From positions 1 to 31,253 of IMG/VR virus record IMGVR_UViG_3300031999_005007: DNA of 31,253 nt, one strand, 5' to 3'. Positions within the stretch are counted from its first letter, which is position 1. Each line of letters begins with the position of its first letter. A program made the position numbers and the translations under genes. The notes beneath the pieces were generated by a model, which was not told the origin of the DNA, did no database searches, and saw only the letters and a list, made by a program, of their open reading frames with translations. Origin of the DNA: a virus. Below are positions 1-6,139 of this stretch, piece after piece.

Positions 1-127
1 TATCATAAATTAGGATTTGGGAGGAAAAAAAGAAAATAATGGCAATCAAAAGGATCAAGAGAGTTAAGAGGATCAATAGCAGAATAATCAAACAAATGAA
101 AGAAAAAAGAGGAAATCAACATAAAAA
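1..127. repeat. Terminal direct repeat (circularisation overlap), left copy
   Basis: These 127 bases are identical to the last 127 bases of the window. One gene (47 codons) reads straight through the join and ends in TAATG, overlapping the next start, as its neighbours do. An exact overlap of this length is the usual product of de Bruijn assembly of a circle, so it is most simply one locus present once in a circular molecule. A true terminal repeat of a linear genome is less likely but not excluded. Confidence 0.9.
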
Positions 128-131
128 ATGA
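39..131 (+). CDS. 30-residue basic peptide (paralog of 30754-30843)
   Basis: This peptide of 30 residues is almost entirely Lys, Arg, Ile and Asn and ends NQHKK. The gene at 30754-30843 encodes a 29-residue relative with the same spacing of basic residues (IKRI.R.KRIN.R) and the same NQHKK end. Both end in ATGA, overlapping the next start, so both are real coupled cistrons. Function is unknown; a basic helix that binds DNA or RNA is a reasonable guess. The same codons recur in the right terminal repeat. Confidence 0.7.
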   Translation: MAIKRIKRVKRINSRIIKQMKEKRGNQHKK

Positions 132-436
132 TAAATGAAGTGGATTTTAGAAAACCAATGAAATATAAGTCAAAGGATTGGTTGGCAGAGGAACAAAAAA
201 TGCAAACTCTTAAAGGAAAAATTAAGAAATGGAGATCTGCAAATCAAGAAATTTTCACAGAGGTCAAAAGAGGCAGATTATTTATTGAGGGAACTCCTGT
301 AATTAAAAAAAGAATGGGGGGCACAATTCATGAAAGCAAATGGACAGAGTTTAGATATGGAAAATATGGGGAAAAAGAGGTCAATAAATCTCATGTTGAT
401 TATCTAAAAAAGTTCATGAAAAAGTTTAAAATTTAA
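128..436 (+). CDS. Hypothetical basic protein, 102 aa
   Basis: The protein has no family I recognise. It is soluble, rich in Lys, Arg and Glu, with an N-terminal helical part and a C-terminal part containing GTPVIKKRMGGTIHESKW, probably beta strands, then a basic helix. No membrane segment or Cys pair is seen. The ATG overlaps the stop of the basic peptide upstream (ATGA), and the next gene starts one base after the stop, so it lies inside the operon of small nucleic-acid-binding candidates that crosses the circle junction. Confidence 0.75.
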   Translation: MINEVDFRKPMKYKSKDWLAEEQKMQTLKGKIKKWRSANQEIFTEVKRGRLFIEGTPVIKKRMGGTIHESKWTEFRYGKYGEKEVNKSHVDYLKKFMKKFKI

Positions 437-437
437 A

Positions 438-596
438 ATGACATCAAGATTAAAGAGATTTGGAGAGGCATTGGGCAAAACATTCAAGAATTTAGGAGAT
501 GCAACAAGCAAAACTCTCAATAATTTGGATAAAGCAGACAAAGAACTCCAAGAAAAGATCAAAAAGGCAACTGAAAGTGCCTCTACTTCTTATTAA
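438..596 (+). CDS. Hypothetical helical protein, 52 aa
   Basis: A short, strongly helical, mixed-charge protein that could form a coiled coil (LDKADKELQEKIKKA) and ends in a Ser/Thr tail. Its ATG follows the TAA of the upstream gene by one base. It is the last gene before the TATA box at 606, so it closes the operon that runs across the circle junction. No function can be assigned. Confidence 0.65.
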   Translation: MTSRLKRFGEALGKTFKNLGDATSKTLNNLDKADKELQEKIKKATESASTSY

Positions 597-605
597 AAAG
601 AAAGA

Positions 606-613
606 TTTAAATA
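606..613 (+). promoter_or_regulatory. TATA box of the winged-helix gene
   Basis: TTTAAATA in a clean archaeal context (AAAGATTTAAATAGTG). Its centre is about 26 bases upstream of the ATG at 636 and 20 bases upstream of the ATG at 630, so an essentially leaderless mRNA starting at 636 is favoured. Confidence 0.75.
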
Positions 614-635
614 GTGTATATACTTCTGTATGGCT

Positions 636-1640
636 ATGAAAGAAGTCTTAAAACAACATAAAGAAGTCTTGCAAGACTTGTTAGTGTTTGATCTTATAAA
701 AAAGGGCTATCGCCCATCTCAAATATGTTCTAAATTCAAGATCAACAAGAAAACACTCCAAAATCATTTATCGTCATTAAAAAGACAGGGATTTATCAGG
801 AAAATGGGATATGGGGTGTGGGAAATTATCAAAGAATTTGATCAAAAAGAAGTCTTGAAATCAACAAAGGTAGCTAATGACAACATGCTTATGGGCATTT
901 CCAAACCTGATCAAGTAAGAGGTCATGCTTTTCAATTCACTTTAAAGATCCCTCAATTGAGAAATTGGGATAAAAGAGAGGATATTTTCACAAAGAAAGG
1001 CATAAAATTCAGTCAATTAATCACAGGAATGGGCAAGATTGGGCAGAAAATCATGTTTAAAGGCAGAAAGATATGGATAACAGACAATTCAATCATTGTG
1101 TTTGAAAAGGCAAGTTACATGTCTGAAACAGCAGAGGGATCAAAAAGTCATGCGATATATGACTTCAAGAACTTGATAAATTCATTGGAGAGGCATTTAA
1201 AGGCAGATTTCAATTTCAAGGGCAGACTTCTATTCAGAATTTCAAGACAGCATTATTCTCTTGTCAAGAATGCTCTTGCAAGGCAGTATGACAGAGAGGG
1301 AAAGAAACTTGAAGTTTATGATGAGGGAGGATTTTGGTTGAGCATAGATAATTCGTTTAATCTGCATGAACTTGAAACAATCCATCCAAAGACAGCAGAT
1401 CAAGACAATAAGAAAGTTCAGGATTTTTTCAATGGGATCAAGCAGTATGAGGGTTTTACCCCCTTATTTCTCATGGAAACTATGGGCAAATGTGTTCAAT
1501 CAACTATACAAAATGCTCAAAATCTTGATCAATATGTTATACACTTGAAAGCACATGTAGAAAGTGTCAAACAATTAGGATCAGCAGTTGAAGAACTCAC
1601 AAAAGTTGTCAAAGATATAAAAGAAAAGAAAGACTTATAA
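636..1640 (+). CDS. Winged-helix DNA-binding protein; candidate replication initiator or master regulator
   Basis: A soluble protein of about 334 residues. The first 60 or so form a clear winged helix-turn-helix (RPSQICSKFKINKKTLQNHL, then a wing with GVWEI). The middle, starting at RGHAFQFTLKIP, looks like a mixed alpha/beta domain; the last 60 residues are helical. I do not recognise the family. No polymerase, primase or helicase is present on the circle, so this, the largest soluble DNA-binding protein with its own promoter, is the best candidate for a replication initiator; a transcription regulator is equally possible. ATG 636 fits the TATA spacing; ATG 630, two codons upstream, is the alternative. 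The end overlaps the next TATA box. Confidence 0.85.
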   Translation: MKEVLKQHKEVLQDLLVFDLIKKGYRPSQICSKFKINKKTLQNHLSSLKRQGFIRKMGYGVWEIIKEFDQKEVLKSTKVANDNMLMGISKPDQVRGHAFQFTLKIPQLRNWDKREDIFTKKGIKFSQLITGMGKIGQKIMFKGRKIWITDNSIIVFEKASYMSETAEGSKSHAIYDFKNLINSLERHLKADFNFKGRLLFRISRQHYSLVKNALARQYDREGKKLEVYDEGGFWLSIDNSFNLHELETIHPKTADQDNKKVQDFFNGIKQYEGFTPLFLMETMGKCVQSTIQNAQNLDQYVIHLKAHVESVKQLGSAVEELTKVVKDIKEKKDL

Positions 1641-1643
1641 ATA
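1635..1643 (+). promoter_or_regulatory. TATA box embedded in a stop codon
   Basis: TTATAAATA includes the TAA stop of the winged-helix gene and lies about 25 bases upstream of the ATG at 1663, so the next operon probably starts as a leaderless mRNA. GTGTGTGCG follows immediately. The same arrangement of stop codon inside TATA box recurs at 6133. Confidence 0.7.
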
Positions 1644-1662
1644 GTGTGTGCGTATTATTTCT

Positions 1663-1782
1663 ATGAAAAAGATAAAGATAAAAGAGATCAGATGCAAAAA
1701 ATGTAATTCAGGTCAAACTTATTTCAATATCAAAGACAAAATAATTGTCTGCCGTCATTGTGGGCATAAGGAGAAACAATGA
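1663..1782 (+). CDS. Zinc-ribbon mini-protein, 39 aa
   Basis: The 39 residues hold two Cys pairs, CKKC near position 11 and CRHC near position 30, separated by a short beta-hairpin-like segment: a minimal zinc ribbon. The ATG sits about 25 bases from a TATA box, so it is probably the first, leaderless gene of the long rightward operon. The stop overlaps the next ATG (ATGA). Zinc ribbons of this size in archaeal mobile elements bind DNA, RNA or partner proteins; which applies here cannot be read from sequence. Confidence 0.8.
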   Translation: MKKIKIKEIRCKKCNSGQTYFNIKDKIIVCRHCGHKEKQ

Positions 1783-2009
1783 AACAGTCACAATTGCATA
1801 TCCTGATCTCAAATATGTTCATGGTTGGGGCATTTTTAGGCAAAGGCATAGGCAGTTGGTTTATGCTTTTCGTTGCATTCTTTTGGATGATTGGGGCAAT
1901 TTTGAGTTGGAAAAGTGAGATATTACTTGAAAGAATGGAAAGAAAACTCAATCAACAGAAATTTGAGATTATTGTTGCTCTTTTATCTCAAAATAGGAGA
2001 AAGAGATGA
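1779..2009 (+). CDS. Small membrane protein with two helices
   Basis: A 76-residue protein with two hydrophobic segments (about residues 6-24 and 28-45) joined by a Gly-rich turn (GKGIGSW), then a basic amphipathic tail (ERMERKLNQQK) that should be cytoplasmic. No family recognised. It is coupled by ATGA overlaps to the zinc ribbon upstream and the 30-codon gene downstream. Confidence 0.75.
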   Translation: MKQSQLHILISNMFMVGAFLGKGIGSWFMLFVAFFWMIGAILSWKSEILLERMERKLNQQKFEIIVALLSQNRRKR

Positions 2010-2098
2010 TTTCAATTCCAACAAAATATCATCCTCAAACAGAAACAGCAGAAATGCCAAAAGAATTGAATGCAAAAAATATAATACCAAGAAAATGA
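2006..2098 (+). CDS. Hypothetical peptide, 30 aa
   Basis: A 30-residue polar peptide with no recognised motif. It is accepted because both ends fit the operon logic: its ATG overlaps the stop of the upstream membrane protein (ATGA) and its own TGA overlaps the ATG of the next gene (ATGA). Product and function are unknown. Confidence 0.55.
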   Translation: MISIPTKYHPQTETAEMPKELNAKNIIPRK

Positions 2099-2241
2099 AA
2101 ACAAACACCTTAAACAAGGATGAACACAACGGTATGGAAATAAAAATATGCAAGACTTGTAAAAAGAAACTTGGAATGTTCGCAAAGAATTTTAAAGAGG
2201 ACTTAAAGCAACGTCTTGCCAAACTCAAGGAGAAAACATAA
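2095..2241 (+). CDS. Cys-pair mini-protein, 48 aa
   Basis: A 48-residue protein with a single CKTC pair followed by a basic helix ending AKLKEKT. One Cys pair gives half a zinc site, so it may dimerise around zinc or pair with a neighbour. The ATG is chosen because it overlaps the stop upstream (ATGA); the same frame is open further upstream but lies inside the membrane protein gene. Its final codons (AAACTCAAGGAGAAA) carry the Shine-Dalgarno sequence for the next gene and are almost repeated at the end of that gene. Confidence 0.65.
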   Translation: MKTNTLNKDEHNGMEIKICKTCKKKLGMFAKNFKEDLKQRLAKLKEKT

Positions 2242-2372
2242 TGCCAAGACATAAATATCAATTGAAACAAAATAAAGAAGCATCATTGAAAGAGATAACT
2301 TTAACTAATATTAATCAGACAAAAGAAGCAATGAAGTCTAAGTACGCAAAACTCAAGGAGAAAAAAGCATGA
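2241..2372 (+). CDS. Hypothetical charged peptide, 43 aa
   Basis: A 43-residue charged helical peptide ending AKLKEKKA, close to the AKLKEKT end of the gene before it; the shared DNA AAACTCAAGGAGAAAA includes an AAGGAG ribosome-binding site, so the likeness may reflect translation signals rather than protein homology. It starts in a TAATG overlap and ends in an ATGA overlap. Function unknown. Confidence 0.6.
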   Translation: MPRHKYQLKQNKEASLKEITLTNINQTKEAMKSKYAKLKEKKA

Positions 2373-3034
2373 AAACAGTAAAAAGACATGAATCAGAATA
2401 TTTCCATATAAAGAAAAAGATATTCAATCTTATCTGGAAGATTCCATTGGCGATAATTCCATTCATCCTTGCATATCTTAATCTCGTCTATGGGATAATC
2501 GGAAATTGGAGCTTCCTAAAGTTAGATTATATTTTTGCTAATGATGAAGTTATAAAAAATACAGTTTTCTCATCGTGTAATCTTCTAATAATTCCAATGC
2601 TGATTTTAGAATATCTCCTGATTGTAGGAAGCATTATTTTTTTAATATATTTAATCAAAGGGAAATTAAAATCCTATGATGAAGGCGGATTGATTGGCGG
2701 ATTGATTTTCGGATTGATTTTCGGATTGATTGGCGGATTGATTGGCGGATTGATTTTCGGATTGATTTTCGGATTGATTGGCGGATTGATTGACGGATTG
2801 ATTGGCGGATTGATTGGCGGATTGATTGTCGGATTGATTATGGGATTGATTGGCGAATTGATTATGGGATTGATTGTCGGATTGATTGAAGAATTGATTG
2901 GCGGATTGATTATGGGATTGATTGTCGGATTGATTATGGGATTGATTGTCGGATTGATTGTCGGATTGATTATGGGATTGATTTTCGGATTGATTGTCGG
3001 ATTGATTGTCGGATTGATTGTCGAATTTGAATAA
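2369..3034 (+). CDS. Membrane protein with 28 tandem GLIx repeats
   Basis: A 221-residue protein. The first 106 residues hold an amphipathic basic start, two hydrophobic segments (about 22-48 and 70-96) and a short polar loop (KGKLKSYDEG). Residues 107-218 are 28 units of the four-residue repeat G-L-I-x, where x is G, F, V, M or, rarely, D or E; in two units Glu replaces the Gly. Such glycine-zipper-like repeats pack closely in membranes; a pore or membrane-deforming role is possible but unproven. At DNA level the unit is a nearly invariant 12-mer, so the length may vary between copies. The ATGA overlap fixes the start. Confidence 0.85.
   Translation: MKTVKRHESEYFHIKKKIFNLIWKIPLAIIPFILAYLNLVYGIIGNWSFLKLDYIFANDEVIKNTVFSSCNLLIIPMLILEYLLIVGSIIFLIYLIKGKLKSYDEGGLIGGLIFGLIFGLIGGLIGGLIFGLIFGLIGGLIDGLIGGLIGGLIVGLIMGLIGELIMGLIVGLIEELIGGLIMGLIVGLIMGLIVGLIVGLIMGLIFGLIVGLIVGLIVEFE
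2687..3022 (+). repeat. 12-bp tandem repeat, 28 units, in frame
   Basis: Twenty-eight head-to-tail copies of a 12-base unit of the form GGATTGATTNNN, where the last codon is mostly GGC, TTC, GTC or ATG. The first nine bases scarcely vary even at third codon positions, which points to recent expansion by slippage or unequal recombination rather than protein-level selection alone. The unit is a multiple of three, so gains and losses keep the frame. This is not a CRISPR array: there are no spacers. Confidence 0.95.
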
Positions 3035-3049
3035 AGCGATGGAGAAAAA

Positions 3050-3214
3050 ATGACAAACTATGAAAAAGCAATCAGGAATAAAATATTTATCAAGATTTCA
3101 ATAAGAGAATGTCTTGATTGTGACAAGAATTTGGATCATGAATTTAAAGAAAGAGGATGGCATATTCCTTTATGTAAAGAACATAGAATGAAATATTTGG
3201 AGGAAAACAGATGA
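3050..3214 (+). CDS. Cys/His mini-protein, 54 aa
   Basis: A 54-residue protein with CLDC near residue 21, and LCKEH near residue 41, giving a C-C-C-H set suitable for one zinc ion. It is charged and has no membrane segment. GGAG lies just upstream of the ATG. The stop overlaps the next ATG (ATGA). Its context, Cys-pair protein followed by a membrane protein, repeats along this operon. Confidence 0.7.
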   Translation: MTNYEKAIRNKIFIKISIRECLDCDKNLDHEFKERGWHIPLCKEHRMKYLEENR

Positions 3215-3387
3215 CATTCATTGATACAAATCTCACTTACAGCAAACAAGTTTGTGATATGGCAGTTGGAGGATTGATGGGAGCAGGAACAGTTTTATTT
3301 CTTTTAGGCAGATTATTACTCATTTGTTTGGGATTTTATGCAATTTATAGAATTACAAAAATATTCATGCAAGGGAGAAAATTTTAA
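3211..3387 (+). CDS. Small membrane protein, 58 aa
   Basis: A 58-residue protein with one long hydrophobic stretch at about residues 17-46 (VGGLMGAGTVLFLLGRLLLI), then a basic tail. It directly precedes the prepilin peptidase: its TAA abuts the peptidase ATG. It could be a partner of the peptidase or an unrelated small virion or host-membrane protein; no family is recognised. Confidence 0.65.
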   Translation: MTFIDTNLTYSKQVCDMAVGGLMGAGTVLFLLGRLLLICLGFYAIYRITKIFMQGRKF

Positions 3388-3810
3388 ATGATTGATTGGT
3401 TGATTTGGATTGTCATGGGATTTCTGCTCATGGTTGGGATCATTGATTTCAAGTTCAAAGCAATCCCATCAATAATTTTGACAGGCATGATCTTTGCAGT
3501 TGCAGTTCTCAATCCTGCAAATCTATGGTTTGGAATTATGGGATGTATCATGGCATGTCTGCTTTATGAGGGAGGTTTCTTTTCAGGGATAGGGGATGTT
3601 AAAGTAATGACATTGATTGCATTTATGCTTTCATCAATAAGTGAATTATTCCTCTTGATCATCTTGATTTTGGTCTTTGGTCTTGTATGGAAAGGGATTT
3701 GGCATTTGAGATTTAAGGCAAGAAGAAAGAAATTGCCTGATGAGTTCCCATTTATTCCTGTTTTCCTTTTTGTTTATATCACTCTTTATTTGACAGGAAT
3801 GATAATATGA
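3388..3810 (+). CDS. Archaeal type IV prepilin peptidase-like aspartic protease
   Basis: A 140-residue polytopic protein of the A24 aspartyl-protease type, which cuts class III (type IV pilin) signal peptides at the cytoplasmic face. Both catalytic aspartates are visible: D20 in IIDFKFKAIPS, matching the family pattern D-x-x-x-x-x-I-P, and D70 in the GxGD motif (SGIGDVK). A PFIP motif near the last helix is also typical. At 140 residues it is shorter than many archaeal homologs of 200 or more, but has four to five predicted helices. No pilus assembly ATPase or platform gene lies on the circle, so the substrates are probably element-encoded proteins with KG-plus-hydrophobic N-termini (27997, 28383, 22499, 29108), which is inference. 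The start abuts the preceding stop. Confidence 0.85.
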   Translation: MIDWLIWIVMGFLLMVGIIDFKFKAIPSIILTGMIFAVAVLNPANLWFGIMGCIMACLLYEGGFFSGIGDVKVMTLIAFMLSSISELFLLIILILVFGLVWKGIWHLRFKARRKKLPDEFPFIPVFLFVYITLYLTGMII

Positions 3811-4124
3811 AAAAGATAAATCCTGATAAATTTCATGCACATGGATTTTCTTACAAAACAATTCATAATAAAGTTAGAAAGATGAAAAAAAAGCCAAAAG
3901 AATGTGAAAGATGCCATCAGATAAAACCTTTGGAATTAGCAAACATTTCAGGAAAGTATTTCATTAATCAAAATGATTTTGAATGGTTATGTAGAAAATG
4001 TCATATTACAGGAGATGGCAGGATGAAAAATCTTTGGAAAGCACAAAAGAAAGCATGGAAAGAATTTTTAAAAGAACAAGATAAAATATATAATCAAAAG
4101 AACATATTGGGGATGTTAATATGA
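3807..4124 (+). CDS. HNH-like endonuclease, small
   Basis: A 105-residue basic protein with a CERC pair near residue 33, LELANISGKY, then WLCRKCHITGDGR: the layout of a Cys-pair HNH fold in which the final H of CRKCH is the metal ligand. It is a probable free-standing homing or nicking endonuclease. It is inserted exactly between two genes with ATGA overlaps on both sides. No GATC occurs in its 318 bases, unlike the resident genes. The classical His-Asn pair is weak, so a structural zinc-finger role is possible. Confidence 0.65.
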   Translation: MKKINPDKFHAHGFSYKTIHNKVRKMKKKPKECERCHQIKPLELANISGKYFINQNDFEWLCRKCHITGDGRMKNLWKAQKKAWKEFLKEQDKIYNQKNILGMLI

Positions 4125-4282
4125 GAGAAACAGGACAGATAAGCAATACAATGCTGATCTGTGACAAATGTGAAGAAAGACATAAAGGCACAAAGAGAAT
4201 TATTGTTCATAAAGTCAATGGCAAAGATATTTATTATTCATCCAAATTATGCCATAAATGTGAAAAAGAGGAAATACAATGA
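4121..4282 (+). CDS. Zinc-ribbon mini-protein, 53 aa
   Basis: A 53-residue protein with CDKC at about residue 14 and CHKC at about residue 44, joined by a strand-rich linker (RIIVHKVNGKDIYYSSKL). This is a complete zinc-ribbon arrangement. It has ATGA overlaps on both sides. Function unknown; the type recurs more than ten times on this circle. Confidence 0.75.
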   Translation: MRETGQISNTMLICDKCEERHKGTKRIIVHKVNGKDIYYSSKLCHKCEKEEIQ

Positions 4283-4572
4283 AATCAAAAAGAAAGATGA
4301 AAGATGATGATTTTAAAATGTGGGCAAACGAAACTCAAAGACTATTGCATGAAAGATATCACAAACATTCCTCTGTTCTATTATTCTTGAAAATGTTGAT
4401 TGGAATGCTCATATTCTTTTGTTCCATAGCATTGGCAATTGCATTCCCCAAGATATTCCTTATAATTCTTGTTATTTTGGCAGTTGCATTCATCATTACT
4501 TTGGTTGTCTTTGCAAGTTTAGTTGTTGTTTTTATATGTATGCTGATTGCAATTAGGAGTTTGATATTATGA
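4279..4572 (+). CDS. Membrane protein, 97 aa, N-terminal basic domain
   Basis: The first 30 residues are charged and probably cytoplasmic; residues 32-97 are almost entirely hydrophobic and would form two or three helices. No family recognised. Start and stop lie in ATGA overlaps with zinc-ribbon genes on each side. Confidence 0.75.
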   Translation: MKSKRKMKDDDFKMWANETQRLLHERYHKHSSVLLFLKMLIGMLIFFCSIALAIAFPKIFLIILVILAVAFIITLVVFASLVVVFICMLIAIRSLIL

Positions 4573-4745
4573 TAAGATATTACTGTGATATCTGCAAAAA
4601 GGCATATCAAGAGCAATTTGGATTGCCCAAGAGTTTATTGATTGCAAGGATTTATCAGAAAGCACAGAAAAAAGGAGGAAAAGGATATGGATTTCATATC
4701 TGCAAGGAATGTCTATCCAAAAGATTGCCTGAAATAAAACAATGA
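4569..4745 (+). CDS. Zinc-ribbon mini-protein, 58 aa
   Basis: CDIC at residues 6-9 and CKEC at about 45-48 form a split zinc ribbon around a basic helix with a KKGGKGYGF turn. ATGA overlaps on both sides place it firmly in the operon. It may bind nucleic acid, by analogy only. Confidence 0.75.
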   Translation: MIRYYCDICKKAYQEQFGLPKSLLIARIYQKAQKKGGKGYGFHICKECLSKRLPEIKQ

Positions 4746-4954
4746 CAGAACAAACAGCACAAAATCCATTGGGCATGAAATCTATTGCAGAAAGTATGCA
4801 AACTCCAATGGGAGTTCAATTCAGAGGAAATATAGATAAAATATTCAAATGGGATTGGATTTTTTCAACTGCTTTGGAGAAATTAATTGTCACAGCATCA
4901 TTGATTTGGTCAATTTTCAGCATTGGGAGGTTAATCTATGGGATTTTTGCTTAA
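4742..4954 (+). CDS. Small membrane-anchored protein, 70 aa
   Basis: A polar N-terminal half (about 40 residues) is followed by one hydrophobic helix at the C-terminus (LIVTASLIWSIFSIGRLIYG). It would be tail-anchored or single-pass. The next gene starts inside its last codons. No family recognised. Confidence 0.7.
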   Translation: MTEQTAQNPLGMKSIAESMQTPMGVQFRGNIDKIFKWDWIFSTALEKLIVTASLIWSIFSIGRLIYGIFA

Positions 4955-5201
4955 ATCATTCCTGATCTGTTTGATTTGTGCATTGGTCTTTGCATCAGGA
5001 TTTTTTGTTGGAGGAGTTTGGCAGAGCAATGTAAATGATAATTATCAGAATATTGCATCTATGACATGTGACTATTCAAACAAAATCACAGATGTTCTTA
5101 ATAATCAATCAGGAACTTTGGAAAGATGCATGGGAAAACCTGAATATGATCTTGAAAGATTGAACAAATTGAATTGCAGTTTGCTTTACAAAGGAAAATA
5201 A
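4938..5201 (+). CDS. Secreted or membrane-anchored protein, 87 aa
   Basis: A hydrophobic N-terminal segment (residues 4-27) looks like a signal peptide or signal anchor; the remaining 60 residues are polar with three Cys, consistent with an exported domain. It overlaps the upstream gene by 17 bases. In a virus-like element such small exported proteins may be virion or entry components; this is inference. Confidence 0.7.
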   Translation: MGFLLKSFLICLICALVFASGFFVGGVWQSNVNDNYQNIASMTCDYSNKITDVLNNQSGTLERCMGKPEYDLERLNKLNCSLLYKGK

Positions 5202-5230
5202 TGGATAAAAAACAATTGAAAGGAGGCAAA

Positions 5231-5443
5231 ATGGAAAAAGAAAGTAAAAAGATAGTTGTTACTTTTAGAGTGTTTCAGGCAATATGTTTGGGAATATTTG
5301 CATTGGGATTGAGCATGATCGCAGGAGATTACACAGGTTTTATTAAATCTCCAATTTCATCAATTTCAATGACAACAACAATATTTGGAGGCATGGGAGC
5401 ATTGGTCACAGGCATATTGGCAAAACAATCTGAAAATTGGTAA
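5231..5443 (+). CDS. Two-helix membrane protein, 70 aa
   Basis: A 70-residue protein with a basic start, one helix at about 14-34 and a second at about 45-65, rich in small residues (GGMGALVTGILA). The ATG at 5231 is chosen because AAAGGAGG lies at ideal spacing upstream; an in-frame ATG at 5201 would add ten residues and overlap the previous stop. It lies directly before the distant relative of the major two-helix proteins. Confidence 0.7.
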   Translation: MEKESKKIVVTFRVFQAICLGIFALGLSMIAGDYTGFIKSPISSISMTTTIFGGMGALVTGILAKQSENW

Positions 5444-5712
5444 ATAAGAAATATGTGGCAATAAGTTATTGCTTTGCATTTCTTTCAATTTATCTGCTTT
5501 TTGTTGCATATTCAATATTTTCATCAGTTATCAATGCCAATTATCAGGAAACTGTTATGCCTCAAACAGTTGCAATGAATGAAACAGTAACTGCTCTATC
5601 TTCAATGTCTGATTGGAGTGGAATAATCATGGTTGTTGGAGTTGCTACTGTTCTTTTATTGATAATTACAATTATCTCATCAGTAAGAAGTATGGGGGTA
5701 GCATATTCATAA
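5437..5712 (+). CDS. Two-helix membrane protein, distant paralog of the putative major virion proteins
   Basis: A 91-residue protein with a hydrophobic helix near the N-terminus, a 45-residue Thr/Asn/Ser-rich middle, and a C-terminal helix followed by IRS-like basic end: SDWSGIIMVVGVATVLLLII then SVRSMG. The proteins at 27997 and 28383 end in the same pattern (TEWFDIFIVIGAMVVLILL, then AIRSSGM). I infer a common origin. Unlike them it lacks the KG processing motif before the first helix. It probably starts at a TTG at 5437 that overlaps the upstream stop; a GTG at 5455 is an alternative. Confidence 0.7.
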   Translation: MVNKKYVAISYCFAFLSIYLLFVAYSIFSSVINANYQETVMPQTVAMNETVTALSSMSDWSGIIMVVGVATVLLLIITIISSVRSMGVAYS

Positions 5713-5714
5713 AA

Positions 5715-5897
5715 ATGGACAATATGACAAAAGAGGATCTTGAAAAATTGATTGAGGAAACATTCTGTAAATGGAATAAGACAACAGGAAAAGAAAAATC
5801 TGATCTGTCAAATGAGATCAATAAATATGCCCTGCAATACAAGGAATTGACAGGAAATTGGTATAAAAGGGAATACAAGGGAAATTATCAGATATGA
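5715..5897 (+). CDS. Hypothetical helical protein, 60 aa
   Basis: A short, charged, mainly helical protein (NMTKEDLEKLIEETF start) with no Cys pairs or membrane segment. The ATG follows the upstream TAA by two bases and the TGA overlaps the next ATG. Function unknown. Confidence 0.65.
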   Translation: MDNMTKEDLEKLIEETFCKWNKTTGKEKSDLSNEINKYALQYKELTGNWYKREYKGNYQI

Positions 5898-5998
5898 TTG
5901 ATTTAATAGTTCTTTTGCAATTTCTGTTTAATATAATTTTCATTGTTTTTGTTGCCTTTGTTCTTTACATATTCCTCAAAAAAACAATCAAGAAATGA
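5894..5998 (+). CDS. Single-pass membrane peptide, 34 aa, probably truncated
   Basis: A 34-residue peptide that is almost wholly one transmembrane helix followed by KKTIKK. The ATG overlaps the upstream stop. The reading frame continues past the TGA at 5996-5998 for another 46 coding-like codons, so this may be the front half of an 80-residue protein broken by one nonsense change. Confidence 0.55.
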   Translation: MIDLIVLLQFLFNIIFIVFVAFVLYIFLKKTIKK

Positions 5999-6139
5999 AC
6001 TTATGATGCAAGTTATGATGCTTTGAAAAAATTTGAAAAGGATCAAAGGGAGAAAGATGTTTGGCATAGAGTTGAGGAAGTCAGGGCAAAATATGGATCT
6101 GTGAAAAATTTAGATAATGACATTCCAAAAGATTTATAA
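5999..6139 (+). pseudogene. In-frame continuation beyond a TGA stop
   Basis: Forty-six sense codons in the same frame as the membrane peptide upstream encode a charged helical domain (KKFEKDQREKDVWHRVEE and so on), ending at the TAA inside the TATA box at 6133. It has no ATG; a TTG at 6023 is the only plausible internal start. The simplest reading is a former TM-plus-cytoplasmic-domain protein interrupted by TGA. TGA is a normal stop throughout this circle, so general recoding is unlikely. Confidence 0.5.

Noticed and set aside
1-127. Long terminal repeat or viral inverted end
   Set aside because: The copies are direct, exact and of a length typical of an assembly overlap, and coding and operon structure run through the join.
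2687-3022. CRISPR-like array
   Set aside because: The repeats are 12 bases, contiguous and in frame, with no spacers; they encode a GLIx protein repeat.
3388-3810. Complete type IV pilus or conjugation system
   Set aside because: Apart from the peptidase and pilin-like N-termini there is no secretion ATPase, platform membrane protein or relaxase on the circle.
5996-5998. TGA recoded as an amino acid across the genome
   Set aside because: Dozens of genes end in ATGA overlaps where TGA must be a stop, so general recoding does not hold; only local read-through remains possible.
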